Source: an uncultured Oscillospiraceae bacterium (GTDB lineage Bacteria > Bacillota > Clostridia > Oscillospirales > Ruminococcaceae). From it: a stretch of DNA of 64,000 bases. Under the pieces are notes generated by a model. It was not told the origin of the DNA and did not search any database. It was given only the letters and a program-made list of their open reading frames with translations. The stretch covers positions 95,966 to 159,965 of the forward strand of contig CAKSEY010000006.1 in assembly GCA_934448295.1 (NCBI GenBank). The letters run 5' to 3'. Position numbers and translations under genes: made by a program. Positions 1-7,880 of the stretch are shown here, in pieces. The first letter of the stretch is position 1. Each line of letters begins with the position of its first letter.

Positions 1-414
1 ATGAGCGACTACATGAACAAGAAGTCCGGCTTCCTCGGAATTTCCGGGATCTCCAGCGATAACCGCGACATCACAAGCGCCGCCGAGCACGGAGACCACA
101 AGGCGCAGCTCGCAGGGGAGATGCTCCGCTATGAGATAAAGAAGTTCATCGGCTCCTACGCTGCCGTCATGAACGGTCTGGACGCTGTTCTGTTCACCGG
201 CGGTATCGGCGAGAACTCCGACGACGTCCGCGCTGACGTATGCCACAACATGGAGTACCTGGGGATAAAGCTTGACGACGCTGCAAACGCAGGTCTGAGA
301 GGAAAGCTCCAGAAAATCTCCGCCCCGGACAGCAAGGTAGAGGTCTGGGTAGTTCCCACCAACGAGGAGCTGCTTATCGCCCGCGACACCATGGCGCTGG
401 TAGGAAATCTCTGA
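1..414 (+). CDS. ackA: Acetate kinase, C-terminal part (5' end outside window)
   Basis: Acetate kinase makes ATP and acetate from acetyl phosphate, the last step of the Pta-AckA fermentation route in the cytoplasm. The window holds only about the last 137 residues of a protein usually near 400. The segment has the family's C-terminal signature FTGGIGENS (about residues 65-73 of this fragment), the LGISGISSDNRD stretch that precedes it, and the terminal VPTNEELLIARDT. The frame is open from base 1, so the true start lies upstream and the first ATG seen here is internal. A repeat that can also act as a terminator follows at once. Confidence 0.95.
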   Translation: MSDYMNKKSGFLGISGISSDNRDITSAAEHGDHKAQLAGEMLRYEIKKFIGSYAAVMNGLDAVLFTGGIGENSDDVRADVCHNMEYLGIKLDDAANAGLRGKLQKISAPDSKVEVWVVPTNEELLIARDTMALVGNL

Positions 415-427
415 TAAATCGAATACC

Positions 428-503
428 GTAGGGGAGGGGCTTGCCCCTCCCGTTTTTTGTACCGCGCATCAAAGTGCGGGAGGGGCAAGCCCCTCACCTA
501 CAT
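428..503. repeat. R1 palindromic repeat pair, doubles as ackA terminator
   Basis: Two copies of a roughly 25-bp GC-rich palindrome (core GGGAGGGGC-TT-GCCCCTCCC) lie at 428-452 and, in opposite orientation, at about 476-503. The first is followed by six T (453-458), so it has the form of a Rho-independent terminator for ackA. The same palindrome recurs in at least seven other intergenic places in the window. Confidence 0.8.
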
Positions 504-525
504 AAAAAACACCGGGGGTGATACC

Positions 526-1182
526 GTGCGCGCTTTTTACCTGATATTGATGTTCCTGTCCGGCGGGTACCTGCTGCTTCAGCTTGCGGTGTGGCTGTTT
601 TTCGGGCGGTCTCTGTTCCCGCAGGCGGGGGAGCTTTTCGAGCACCGCAAAAGCCGCGCGGAGTGGCAGACGGTGTTCCCGAAGAACCTGCTGCGGCTGG
701 TGGTTTTCGTGTTCGTGGGGTCGCTTATCGGCACGCTGCTGGAGCTTGCCGGGGTGGTGAGCTGGCTCACGCTGCCCTGTGCGGCGGTGGGAGGTCTGGC
801 GTTCAATTTTCTGCTGAGCACCGCGATATCTCCGCTGTACAACAAGTTCCACAGGCAGGGCAGACCCACGGAAGCTGAGCTTGAAAACATGGACGCGGAG
901 GTCACGGAGGACGTCACCGGGGATATGTACGGCGAGATACGCGTAAGGCGCGGCAGGCAGTCCTACTATTTCCGGGCAGTCTCGGCGAACGGGCGGGATC
1001 TCCCGGCGGGAACCCCGGTGATAGTGATTTACAGCGAGGACGGCGCGTGCTTCGTTGAATCGCGGGAGCACTTTTACGACATACTATTCGAGGAGGACGG
1101 CGCGCCGGCGGAACCTCCGCAGAGCGTGGAGGAAACGGAACCCCAGGAGAATGGCGGCGGGAACGAGATAGGGAGAGCATGA
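526..1182 (+). CDS. NfeD-like membrane protein
   Basis: Probable two-helix membrane protein with a soluble C-terminal OB-fold of the NfeD type, a family tied to membrane quality control. I place the start at GTG 526, 8 nt after a GGGGG Shine-Dalgarno; an upstream in-frame ATG at 457 would translate the R1 repeat and is unlikely. Hydrophobic segments lie at about residues 2-25 and 62-105. The C-terminal half (GDMYGEIRVRRGRQSYYFRA, then AGTPVIVI) has the beta-strand pattern of NfeD OB folds, followed by an acidic tail. The HAD gene starts one base after its stop, so they are probably co-transcribed. The family call rests on pattern only. Confidence 0.6.
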   Translation: MRAFYLILMFLSGGYLLLQLAVWLFFGRSLFPQAGELFEHRKSRAEWQTVFPKNLLRLVVFVFVGSLIGTLLELAGVVSWLTLPCAAVGGLAFNFLLSTAISPLYNKFHRQGRPTEAELENMDAEVTEDVTGDMYGEIRVRRGRQSYYFRAVSANGRDLPAGTPVIVIYSEDGACFVESREHFYDILFEEDGAPAEPPQSVEETEPQENGGGNEIGRA

Positions 1183-1183
1183 G

Positions 1184-1888
1184 ATGAATGTGATAGTATT
1201 TGATATCGGCGGCACGCTTATGGAATATGTGAATATGCCGAACGTCTGGATGGACTACTACGACAGCGCGTTCCGGCACGTCCGGGAGAAGCTGGGTCTG
1301 CCGCTGACGGACGAACAGCTTGCGAAGTCCATAGAAGTCCTGCGGGAGTACAACCCGCGCGTGAAGTACCGCGAAAAGGACTACCCGCCGGAGCAGATTT
1401 TCGGGGACGCAGCGAGGGAGTGGGATTTCCCCTATTCGCTGGAGGACGTGATATCCGCGTTTTTCGAGGACATGAAGCTGACCCCGCTCATTTACCCGGA
1501 GACCATACCAACGCTGGAAAAGCTGCGCTCCGCCGGGTGGAAGACAGCCACGCTGACCGACGTAGCCACGGGTATGCCGGACAGCCTGCACAAGAGCTAT
1601 TTCCCGGAGCTCATGCCGTATTTTGACCTGTACGTTTCCTCGCAGAGCTGCGGATTCCGCAAGCCGAATCCGGCGGGAGTGCATTACATCGCGCAGCATT
1701 TCGGCGCGGACGAGCGGGAGTTCATCTTTGTGGGCGACGAGCCGAAGGACATACAGACTGCGAAGAACGTAGGCTGCCGCTCGGTGCTCATCGACCGGAA
1801 AAACCGAGGGCTGAACGAGGGTCAGGACTACACGATAAAGACGCTGGACGAACTACTTATATTTCAATTCGTAATTCTTAATTCGTAA
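1184..1888 (+). CDS. HAD-superfamily hydrolase
   Basis: Cytoplasmic HAD-fold hydrolase of about 230 residues, substrate unknown. It shows motif I as FDIGGTL (residues 5-11), motif II in the TLTD segment (about 125), the motif III lysine in GFRKPNPAG, and motif IV as FVGDEPKDIQTA. The second acidic residue of motif I (normally DxD) is Gly, which removes the usual general acid for phosphatases. The last residues (FQFVILNS) and the stop codon are encoded by the flanking TAATTCG repeat, so the original C-terminus has probably been replaced. GGGAGAG just upstream supports the start; the gene nearly abuts the NfeD-like gene. Confidence 0.8.
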   Translation: MNVIVFDIGGTLMEYVNMPNVWMDYYDSAFRHVREKLGLPLTDEQLAKSIEVLREYNPRVKYREKDYPPEQIFGDAAREWDFPYSLEDVISAFFEDMKLTPLIYPETIPTLEKLRSAGWKTATLTDVATGMPDSLHKSYFPELMPYFDLYVSSQSCGFRKPNPAGVHYIAQHFGADEREFIFVGDEPKDIQTAKNVGCRSVLIDRKNRGLNEGQDYTIKTLDELLIFQFVILNS

Positions 1889-1990
1889 TTATTGAGCCGC
1901 TGTCGCGGCGGCTATTTGATTGTATCAAAAATTGAAATTCGCCGCAAAGCGGCACCGAAATTACGAATTACGAATTACGAATTAAGAATT
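1866..1990. repeat. TAATTCG-ended interspersed repeat, copy a
   Basis: Non-coding element whose left end is a short array of AATTCGTAATTC-type units and whose right end is the inverse array (ATTACGAATTACGAATT). The middle holds GCCGC/GCGGC palindromes and the shared box GATTGTATC. It resembles a MITE in form, but no transposase is present. It overlaps the 3' end of the HAD gene. Confidence 0.8.
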
Positions 1991-2004
1991 ATCATTCCTC
2001 CCTC

Positions 2005-2033
2005 TTGATTTTTCCGGCAGAATGTGGTATATT
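2005..2033 (+). promoter_or_regulatory. Promoter of first terD
   Basis: TTGATT at 2005-2010 and TATATT at 2028-2033, with a 17-nt spacer, lie upstream of the terD start at 2065. Confidence 0.6.
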
Positions 2034-2064
2034 ATAAGTGACCGCTATATTTTGGAGGTAAAAT

Positions 2065-2658
2065 ATGTCAGTTAACTTACAGAAAGGTCAGAAGGTTGAC
2101 CTCACAAAAGGCAATTCTGGCTTAAAGACGATACTTGTAGGACTTGGCTGGGACGAAGCTCCGAGGAAGTTCTCGCTTTTCTCAAAGCACGAGGATATAG
2201 ACTGTGACGCGTCCGCGTTCCTGATAAACGCGCAGACGGGCAAGCTGAACGGCCCGATCGACGTGGTATATTTCGGAAACCTGACCCACAGGAGCGGCGC
2301 AGTCCACCACATGGGCGACAACCTGACCGGCGCGGGCGACGGCGACGACGAGCAGATACTCGTGGAGCTGCCGAAGCTGGGCACGGAGTATTCCAAGATA
2401 GTTTTTGTGGTGAACATTTATCAGGCGCTCCAGCGCAAGCAGCATTTCGGCATGATAAAGAACGCGTTCATACGCCTTGTTGACGCAGACAAGGGCGTGG
2501 AGCTGTGCAAGTATGATCTCTCGGAGAACTACGACGGCAAGACGGCGATGATCTTCGGCGAGATATATCTCTACAACGGCGAGTGGAAGTTCAGCGCTAT
2601 CGGCGAGCCCACGAATGACAACAGCATTTCTGAGCTTGCTGCAAGATATCAGCACTAA
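2065..2658 (+). CDS. terD: TerD-family protein
   Basis: TerD proteins are small cytoplasmic Ca2+-binding beta-sandwich proteins of the tellurite-resistance stress system. The 197 residues cover a whole TerD domain. The N-terminal NLQKGQKVDLTK and GLGWD, the DCDASAFLIN core and the acidic Ca2+-binding stretch GDNLTGAGDGDDE (about residues 90-102) are all present. GGAGG lies shortly before the ATG. It is the first of three TerD domains in the 2-16 kb cluster and has its own promoter. The C-terminal SAIGEPTNDNS tail is less conserved than in the copy at 10756. Confidence 0.93.
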   Translation: MSVNLQKGQKVDLTKGNSGLKTILVGLGWDEAPRKFSLFSKHEDIDCDASAFLINAQTGKLNGPIDVVYFGNLTHRSGAVHHMGDNLTGAGDGDDEQILVELPKLGTEYSKIVFVVNIYQALQRKQHFGMIKNAFIRLVDADKGVELCKYDLSENYDGKTAMIFGEIYLYNGEWKFSAIGEPTNDNSISELAARYQH

Positions 2659-2683
2659 TATTTATTTACAGGAGGTATTCACC

Positions 2684-2818
2684 ATGACTAAGAAGCTCGT
2701 AATTATCGCAGGGATCATCGGACTGGCAGCGGCTGCCGCGGCAGGAGTTGCCTGGTTCCTCACAAGAAACAAGGCTATCGCAGAGTGCCTTGACTGTGAA
2801 GAGGACGACGAGATTTAA
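2684..2818 (+). CDS. Small single-pass membrane protein (44 aa)
   Basis: Short ORF 25 nt downstream of terD with a strong AGGAGG at 2670-2675, 8 nt before the ATG. The product has two Lys, one hydrophobic Ala/Gly/Ile-rich helix (about residues 5-27), a short basic stretch and an acidic Cys-containing tail (CLDCEEDDEI). This is a bitopic membrane-peptide layout, probably with the acidic tail in the cytoplasm. I do not recognise a family. Position and spacing suggest co-expression with terD. Confidence 0.7.
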   Translation: MTKKLVIIAGIIGLAAAAAAGVAWFLTRNKAIAECLDCEEDDEI

Positions 2819-2832
2819 CAAAGTATCATCAT

Positions 2833-2938
2833 AAGACTGCCGAGAAGCCCTCAGATTCTAGAAACCCGGGCTATGGCTAGGCTGTGTGCCTGCCATAGTC
2901 CGGAGTGACGACGAAGATGAGGGCTTATTGGCAGTCTT
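2833..2938 (+). ncRNA. Structured RNA candidate (long rod with central bubble)
   Basis: The sequence folds into one long hairpin. An outer 9-bp stem pairs AAGACTGCC (2833-2841) with GGCAGTCTT (2930-2938). A perfect 7-bp stem pairs GCCCTCA (2847-2853) with TGAGGGC (2918-2924). A central bubble of about 11 and 14 nt follows, then a 12-bp stem (start about 2865, closing near 2902) capped by AGGC-TGTGT-GCCT. An intrinsic terminator follows directly. The shape (closing stem, open bubble, apical stem) recalls 6S RNA, but it is shorter and I cannot assign a family; it lacks the SRP GGAA-loop motif. No separate promoter is obvious, so it may be processed from the terD transcript or act as a 3' UTR element. 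Confidence 0.6.
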
Positions 2939-2966
2939 GCCCGGTGAACAGCCGGGCGGAATTTTT
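2939..2966 (+). terminator. Terminator after the structured RNA
   Basis: Stem GCCCGG (2939-2944) with CCGGGC (2952-2957), followed after a short GGAA by five T (2962-2966). It ends the terD/small-ORF/RNA transcript before ybaK. Confidence 0.75.
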
Positions 2967-2993
2967 GTTTACTTAAATTAAGCAGGAGTTATT

Positions 2994-3479
2994 ATGGCAA
3001 AGGAAAAAGAAGTAAAGACCAACGCAATGCGGATCCTGGACAGGATGAAGCTCCCCTACAAGGTTCATCTGTACGAGTGCGATGAATTCATAGACGGCGT
3101 GCACATCGCGAATCTCCTCGGGGAGAGCTGCGAAAGCTGCTTCAAGACCCTCGTTACGGTGGGAAAGAGCGGGAGCTACTACGTTTTCGCCCTCCCGGTG
3201 GACAAGGAGCTCGACATGAAGAAATGCGCCCGGGCAGTGGGGGAGAAGTCCCTGGAGATGGTGCACGTCAAGGACATAAACGCGGTCACGGGTTATATCC
3301 GCGGAGGGTGCACCCCCATCGGCATGAAGAAGCAGTACAAGACGGTCATACACAAGACGGCGCAGGATTTTGAGCGCGTTATAATCAGCGGCGGAAAGCT
3401 CGGCACCCAGCTTGAGCTGACCCCGGCTGACCTCGCGAAGTCCTGCAATGCGGTGTTTGAGGATATCGTCGCGGAGTAA
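2994..3479 (+). CDS. ybaK: Cys-tRNA(Pro)/Cys-tRNA(Cys) deacylase, YbaK/EbsC type
   Basis: Cytoplasmic proofreading hydrolase that removes cysteine from mischarged tRNA(Pro). The 161 residues match the YbaK length. The family's conserved Lys sits in CFKTLVTVG (about residue 48), with the glycine-rich GYIRGGCTPIGMKK at about 99-112. GCAGGAG lies before the ATG. The gene sits alone between the structured RNA with its terminator and a long repeat region. Whether it belongs functionally to the Ter cluster is unclear. Confidence 0.9.
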   Translation: MAKEKEVKTNAMRILDRMKLPYKVHLYECDEFIDGVHIANLLGESCESCFKTLVTVGKSGSYYVFALPVDKELDMKKCARAVGEKSLEMVHVKDINAVTGYIRGGCTPIGMKKQYKTVIHKTAQDFERVIISGGKLGTQLELTPADLAKSCNAVFEDIVAE

Positions 3480-3542
3480 TTCCTCCGTTGGGGGCACGTC
3501 ATGGTTTCCGTTTTGGGAATCGTGGGATCGAACGCATATATC

Positions 3543-3756
3543 CGTAGGGGAGGGGCTTGCCCCTCCCGCACTTATATGCGCGGCGTCCGTGCCGCGCTTG
3601 GGTGCGTGGGGACAATCGTCCTGATTGCCCCTCCCGCACTTATATGCGCGGCGTCCGTGCCGTGCTTGGGTGCGTGTGGGCAAACATCGTGCTTGTACCT
3701 CCCGGCATTATTAAATGAAGCGCAGAATTTCCGGGAGGGGCAAGCCCCTCCCTTAC
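3543..3756. repeat. Cluster of R1 and CACTTATATGCGCGGCG repeats
   Basis: R1 palindromes at about 3543-3567 and, inverted, 3733-3755 flank two tandem copies of a module starting CACTTATATGCGCGGCG (about 3569 and 3633). A third copy of that module is at about 4101. No plausible gene is present between 3480 and 4194: the open frames here simply translate the repeats. Confidence 0.75.
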
Positions 3757-3757
3757 G

Positions 3758-4054
3758 TTCTCGGTTGTTCCTTCCGAAACAGTCCACCGGACTGTTTCAG
3801 AGGGCAGGGGAGATTAAGACTATAACGCGCTTGGTGGGGGAAAACTCTTGTTTTCCCCCACACCCCTTTAGCGCTTTTGGGTGGGAGTTATAACGCGCTG
3901 GAAAGTGGCAAACGTGACAAGGAGTTACTTGGTGAGGGGAGTTTCGCCGCTGAGGCGGCGACAAGGGCTCTGCCCTTGACCCGCGAGGGGGGGCGCCCCC
4001 TCGACCGCGAGTAAACGCCGTTGCTCTGATTTTATAGGTGATACGGTAACCGGA
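3758..4054. repeat. R2 composite repeat, copy A (about 297 bp)
   Basis: Non-coding element that aligns along its length with 16155-16429. It contains three strong palindromes: an arm pair around 3776-3798, a perfect 12-bp stem with a TCTT loop at 3834-3861, and GCCGCTGAGGCGGC near 3950. Copy A carries an extra GC-palindrome insert of about 24 bp near 3982-4005 that copy B lacks. Confidence 0.8.
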
Positions 4055-4075
4055 ATACGCGCTGAAACACGAACC

Positions 4076-4180
4076 GTAGGGGAGGGGCTTGCCCCTCCCG
4101 CACTTATATGCGCGGCGTCCATGCCGCGCTTTGGCGAGTGTGGGCAATCGTCCTGATTGCCCCTCCCGCACTTTAACGCC
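4076..4180. repeat. R1 plus CACTTATATGCGCGG module
   Basis: R1 palindrome at about 4076-4100, followed by another copy of the CACTTATATGCGCGGCG module and a half R1 (GCCCCTCCCGCAC). This ends the 3480-4180 repeat block. Confidence 0.7.
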
Positions 4181-4209
4181 CCCATTTTAAGAACTTGACA
4201 TAATCCATA

Positions 4210-4238
4210 TTGACAACGCACAGTTTTTCGGGTATAAT
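4210..4238 (+). promoter_or_regulatory. Promoter of the vWA-PP2C-kinase operon
   Basis: TTGACA (4210-4215), 17 nt, TATAAT (4233-4238): a consensus vegetative promoter. A second TTGACA at 4195-4200 lacks a well placed -10. The roughly 115-nt leader contains an AGTAAGC/GCTTACT hairpin. Confidence 0.85.
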
Positions 4239-4355
4239 TAACAGTAAGCTGGCAAAGAATCGCCTGCTTACTAGAAAAGATTTCCAGAAAGCCGACCCGG
4301 CGCTAAGCGCAAGGGAACGACGCAGAATTACGGCAATACTACGGAGGGTAATATT

Positions 4356-4997
4356 ATGTCCGATTATATCAGAAGGTTACCTGTTTACCTGCTTCTGGAC
4401 TGCTCCGGCTCCATGTCCGGCGAGCCCATCGAGGCGGTACGGCAGGGCATCAAGGCTTTGCTGACGGAGCTCAAGGGCGACCCGCAGGCTCTCGAGACCG
4501 CCTGCCTTTCAGTAATAACATTCAACAGCACCGCGCGGCAGATATCCCCGCTGACCGAGCTCATGCTCTTCAAGGAGCCGGAGCTCACCGCAGGCGGAGC
4601 CACCGCGCTCGGCGGCGCGCTGTGCGTCCTCGCGGACTGCATAAAGAACGAGGTGCGCACCTCCACCGCCACCCAGAAGGGCGACTGGAAGCCGCTGGTG
4701 TTCCTCCTCACGGACGGAGCCCCCACGGATAACCTCGACGACGGAATAGACGCGCTGAAGCAGGTTTCCTACGGCAACATCATCGCCTGCGCGGCGGGAG
4801 CCAACGCGAACACCAACACGCTCCGCAAGATAACCAACAACGTCCTGATGATGAACAACCTCACGGCGGGAGACCTTGCGGCGTTCTTCGCATGGGTTTC
4901 AAGTTCGGTCAAGGCTTCCTCCAAGAGCATTGACGCAAAGCCCGGAGAGGCTGTGCAGCTCCCGCCTCCTCCCCAGGGATTCGTCATCGTGCCCTGA
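4356..4997 (+). CDS. TerY-like vWA-domain protein
   Basis: Von Willebrand factor A domain protein of the TerY type, thought to act as a metal-dependent scaffold in Ter systems. Of 213 residues, about 8-190 form the vWA fold. The MIDAS motif is intact as LDCSGSMSG (about residues 14-22), with the Thr loop in GGATALGGAL and the Asp in LTDGAPTD. The tail is Pro-rich (QLPPPPQG). The start has GGAGGG upstream. It heads a tight operon with the PP2C (11-nt gap) and then the kinase, the usual vWA-PP2C-kinase trio of Ter loci. Confidence 0.88.
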   Translation: MSDYIRRLPVYLLLDCSGSMSGEPIEAVRQGIKALLTELKGDPQALETACLSVITFNSTARQISPLTELMLFKEPELTAGGATALGGALCVLADCIKNEVRTSTATQKGDWKPLVFLLTDGAPTDNLDDGIDALKQVSYGNIIACAAGANANTNTLRKITNNVLMMNNLTAGDLAAFFAWVSSSVKASSKSIDAKPGEAVQLPPPPQGFVIVP

Positions 4998-5008
4998 CGG
5001 AGTGAGCC

Positions 5009-6274
5009 ATGGACAATGAGATAAAGGATACCGCGGTGTTCTCGCCGGAGGCTGCGCAGTCCGTGCCGCTGGAGGTGTCGGAGAAAAAGCTCTCCGACTC
5101 GGACGTTATGCAGCACACCGCCGGGATATGGCGCTACCGCACCGTTATCGAGGACGGCACGGAGCTCCACACCGAGTACCACAGCAAATACGCGCGGGAA
5201 TGCGGCTGCGAGATCATCGGGGCGCGCGCCCGGGGAAAGAAGCACAAGCACGAGGGCAGCAACTGCGATGACTGGTTCGAGACCGGCTCGGCGGCGGGCT
5301 GCGTTATCGCCGTTGTGGCGGACGGAGCCGGCTCCAGACCGCTTTCCCGCATAGGCGCAAGGGTCGCCTGCTCGGCGGCGGTGGATTTCCTGAAAGAAAA
5401 GCTTTCGGCGCTGATGGAAGGCTCCCCGGAGATAAAGCGGCAGCTTTCCTCCGAGATAGGCGGTCAGGAATTCATGGCGGCGTGCGGCGTTATGGCTCCG
5501 CTGATAAGGGATTCCGCCCGGGCGGCATATGGCGCGGTGGTTAAGAAGCACTCCGCGCTGGAAAGCGACCCGGTATATGCAAAGGCGCTGGGCAGGGCTC
5601 CGGCAGTGGGAGACCTCGGCTCGACATTCCTTGCGGCTGTGGCTGTTCCGCTGGAGATAGACGGCGAAAGGCAGACCTTCGTTATGTCCGTGCAGATAGG
5701 CGACGGCTGTATCTGTGCGATAGACAGCAGGGCTGACAGTGGGAGCTGTTTCCGGCTTCTGGGAGAAGCTGACAGCGGCGCGTATTCCGGCGAAACAGAG
5801 TTCCTGACGGAGAAAACGGTTTCCGACGGCGCTATTGCAGGAAAAACCCGCATAAGCCGCGGAAAGTCAGACATATTAATGCTGATGAGCGACGGCGTTG
5901 CGGACGATTATTTCCCGGCGCAGCCCATGATGAAGCGGCTTTACCTGGACCTCTGCCTTAACGGGATACTCCCGATGGAGGGCGAATGCGGCGAGCCGCA
6001 GCCTCCGGAGCCGGTGAAGTACCCGTCGGTCACCCCAGAGCAGCGCCCGGTGGCGCTCCAGTATGCGAAGCAGTTAATGCGGGACGGCTCAGACGAAGCG
6101 ATGAACGAGCTATGGGAGCGGCGCGGGGAGCTGAAACCCCATTCGCTGGAGGCTTACGGCATATCCCTGGGCAGACAGCCGCAGGACAGACTCCTCGCAT
6201 GGCTGGATAACTACAACGAGCGCGGAAGCTTTGACGACCGCACGCTGGTGGTGCTCCGACTGAACGCTGAGTAA
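5009..6274 (+). CDS. PP2C-family protein phosphatase (Ter-linked)
   Basis: Mn2+/Mg2+-dependent Ser/Thr phosphatase, cytoplasmic. The first 70 residues are a variable N-terminal region. The PP2C core starts near GARARGKKHKHEGSNCDDW (motif 1) and continues with VADGAGSRPLSRIGA (motif 2), DLGSTFLAAV, VQIGDGC, LMSDGVADDYF and the final SFDDRTLVVLRL. All metal-binding Asp positions look intact. The unusual length (421 aa) comes from the N-terminal extension and a Pro-rich insert near 330-345. Context suggests it reverses the action of the next gene's kinase. Confidence 0.85.
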   Translation: MDNEIKDTAVFSPEAAQSVPLEVSEKKLSDSDVMQHTAGIWRYRTVIEDGTELHTEYHSKYARECGCEIIGARARGKKHKHEGSNCDDWFETGSAAGCVIAVVADGAGSRPLSRIGARVACSAAVDFLKEKLSALMEGSPEIKRQLSSEIGGQEFMAACGVMAPLIRDSARAAYGAVVKKHSALESDPVYAKALGRAPAVGDLGSTFLAAVAVPLEIDGERQTFVMSVQIGDGCICAIDSRADSGSCFRLLGEADSGAYSGETEFLTEKTVSDGAIAGKTRISRGKSDILMLMSDGVADDYFPAQPMMKRLYLDLCLNGILPMEGECGEPQPPEPVKYPSVTPEQRPVALQYAKQLMRDGSDEAMNELWERRGELKPHSLEAYGISLGRQPQDRLLAWLDNYNERGSFDDRTLVVLRLNAE

Positions 6275-6375
6275 TATATCCACGCAGGAATACGGGGAGT
6301 TTATCTATATTCCGACGCGATTCGGAAAATAAAGGCGAATTATAACAGACAGTATATACGAAAGGGTACCGGAAC

Positions 6376-7854
6376 ATGAACAGCGGTCAGATAGTGACTG
6401 CGGTGCTTGAAAACGGCGGGACGATAGATTTCGTCCTGGACGCGAACGCACCGAGGGGCGGCATGAAGCACACCTACTTCACGCCGGACAGAAAATACGC
6501 CGTGCAGTTCTTCAACGACCCGGCGGACGGCAGAAATCCGAATATACAGGATCGCATACGCTCCATCGTGGGGATATACAACCCCACGCTTTCGGAGCAG
6601 GACGGCGGCGCGCTGGGCAACACGGAAAAGACGGCGGAGTACTTCCGCAGCCGCTTCTGCTGGCCTGTCGCGATAGTTAAAAGCCCGGAATTCGGCATAG
6701 TCTGTCCGACCTATCCGCAGAAGTTCTTTTTCGGGGAGGGCGCGGCGACGCACGGGCTGAATCTCCGGGGAAAGGACAAGAAAAGCAGCTGGTTCACCGG
6801 AAGAATGCGCAAGTACATCTCTCCCGGCGAAAAGGGCGACCTGCGCACCATGCTGGGCGCCGCGATATGCCTTTCAAGGAGCGTCCGGCGAATGCACCAG
6901 GCGGGGCTTGCGCACTCCGACCTGTCCTGCAACAACGTGCTGATAGACCCGCAGACGGGCAGCACGGTGGTGATAGACATAGACTCGCTGGTGGTGCCGG
7001 GGAAATATCCCCCGGAGGTCTGCGGGACTTCCGGATATATTGCGCCGGAGGTGCTCGCCACGCTGGAGTACGACCCGGGCGACCCGCGCCGCAGGCTTCC
7101 GTGCGTTACCACCGACCTGCACGCGCTGCCGGTGCTGATTTACGAATACCTCTTTTTCAGGCACCCGTTAAAGGGACCTAAGATACACAGCGCAAGCTCC
7201 GCGGAGGAGGACGACTTCCTCGCGATGGGCAGCGAGGCGCTGTTCATAGAAGATCCAGGCGACAGGAGCAACCGCCCGCCCGACCTTGACGTGACGATAC
7301 AGTCGCTGTCAAGGGGGCTGGAGCGGCTGTTCCTGAGAGCGTTCGTGGACGGGCTTCACGACCCGGCGCAGCGCCCCACGGCAATGGAGTGGGAGCGCGA
7401 GCTCCTGCGGGCGTGGGACAGGCTGGCGCGGTGCGAGAATCCCGGCTGCGAAAAGAAGTGGTTCATTCTCAGGGACGAGAACGAACCGGTGTGCCCCTAC
7501 TGCCATACGCGATTAAGGGAGCGGGTCATAAGGCTCAGCTTCAAGAGCGGAATGAGGGGCAGAGCCGGCGTGTACAGGGACTGCGGCGAGGTCATAGCCT
7601 ATGACGGCATGCCGCTGTACGACTGGCACGTCTGGTCGAATATCCATAACGATGAAAAGGCGGGCACCGATATGCGGGCTTACATCTGTCGGCATAACGG
7701 AATGTGGCTGCTCGTCAACCACGGTATTGAGGGAATGACCTCCCCGACCGGAAGGCTTGTCCCGAAGGGGCAGGCAGTGGAGCTCAGGGACGGCGCGGTG
7801 TTCCGCATGACAGACCGGGAAAACGGCCTGCTGTGCGAGGTAGCGGTGCATTAG
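6376..7854 (+). CDS. Atypical protein kinase with zinc ribbon (Ter-linked)
   Basis: Predicted Ser/Thr kinase of the type paired with TerY and PP2C. The catalytic loop reads HSDLSCNNVLID (about residues 180-191) and the metal-binding Asp follows in VVIDIDSL. The activation segment has GTSGYIAPEV. The strand where the ATP-anchoring Lys is expected reads YAVQFF, so that Lys is absent there or supplied elsewhere. After the kinase core comes a CxNPGC...CPYC zinc ribbon (about 352-378) and then a C-terminal domain of about 110 residues with beta character that I cannot name. GAAAGGG precedes the ATG. A small TTCCGA/TCGGAA hairpin lies in the 101-nt gap after the phosphatase gene. Confidence 0.8.
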   Translation: MNSGQIVTAVLENGGTIDFVLDANAPRGGMKHTYFTPDRKYAVQFFNDPADGRNPNIQDRIRSIVGIYNPTLSEQDGGALGNTEKTAEYFRSRFCWPVAIVKSPEFGIVCPTYPQKFFFGEGAATHGLNLRGKDKKSSWFTGRMRKYISPGEKGDLRTMLGAAICLSRSVRRMHQAGLAHSDLSCNNVLIDPQTGSTVVIDIDSLVVPGKYPPEVCGTSGYIAPEVLATLEYDPGDPRRRLPCVTTDLHALPVLIYEYLFFRHPLKGPKIHSASSAEEDDFLAMGSEALFIEDPGDRSNRPPDLDVTIQSLSRGLERLFLRAFVDGLHDPAQRPTAMEWERELLRAWDRLARCENPGCEKKWFILRDENEPVCPYCHTRLRERVIRLSFKSGMRGRAGVYRDCGEVIAYDGMPLYDWHVWSNIHNDEKAGTDMRAYICRHNGMWLLVNHGIEGMTSPTGRLVPKGQAVELRDGAVFRMTDRENGLLCEVAVH

Positions 7855-7880
7855 TCCCGGCTTAAAAAGGAGAGAAGAAC

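Noticed and set aside
2820..2975. T-box or SRP RNA identity for the structured RNA
   Set aside because: No T-box specifier/antiterminator sequence and no SRP GGAA-type apical motif; kept as an unassigned RNA.
3501..4464. Open frames across the repeat block between ybaK and the vWA gene
   Set aside because: They translate R1 and R2 repeats (CGRGKPLP, REGQAPPL), which recur in all intergenic regions and on both strands.
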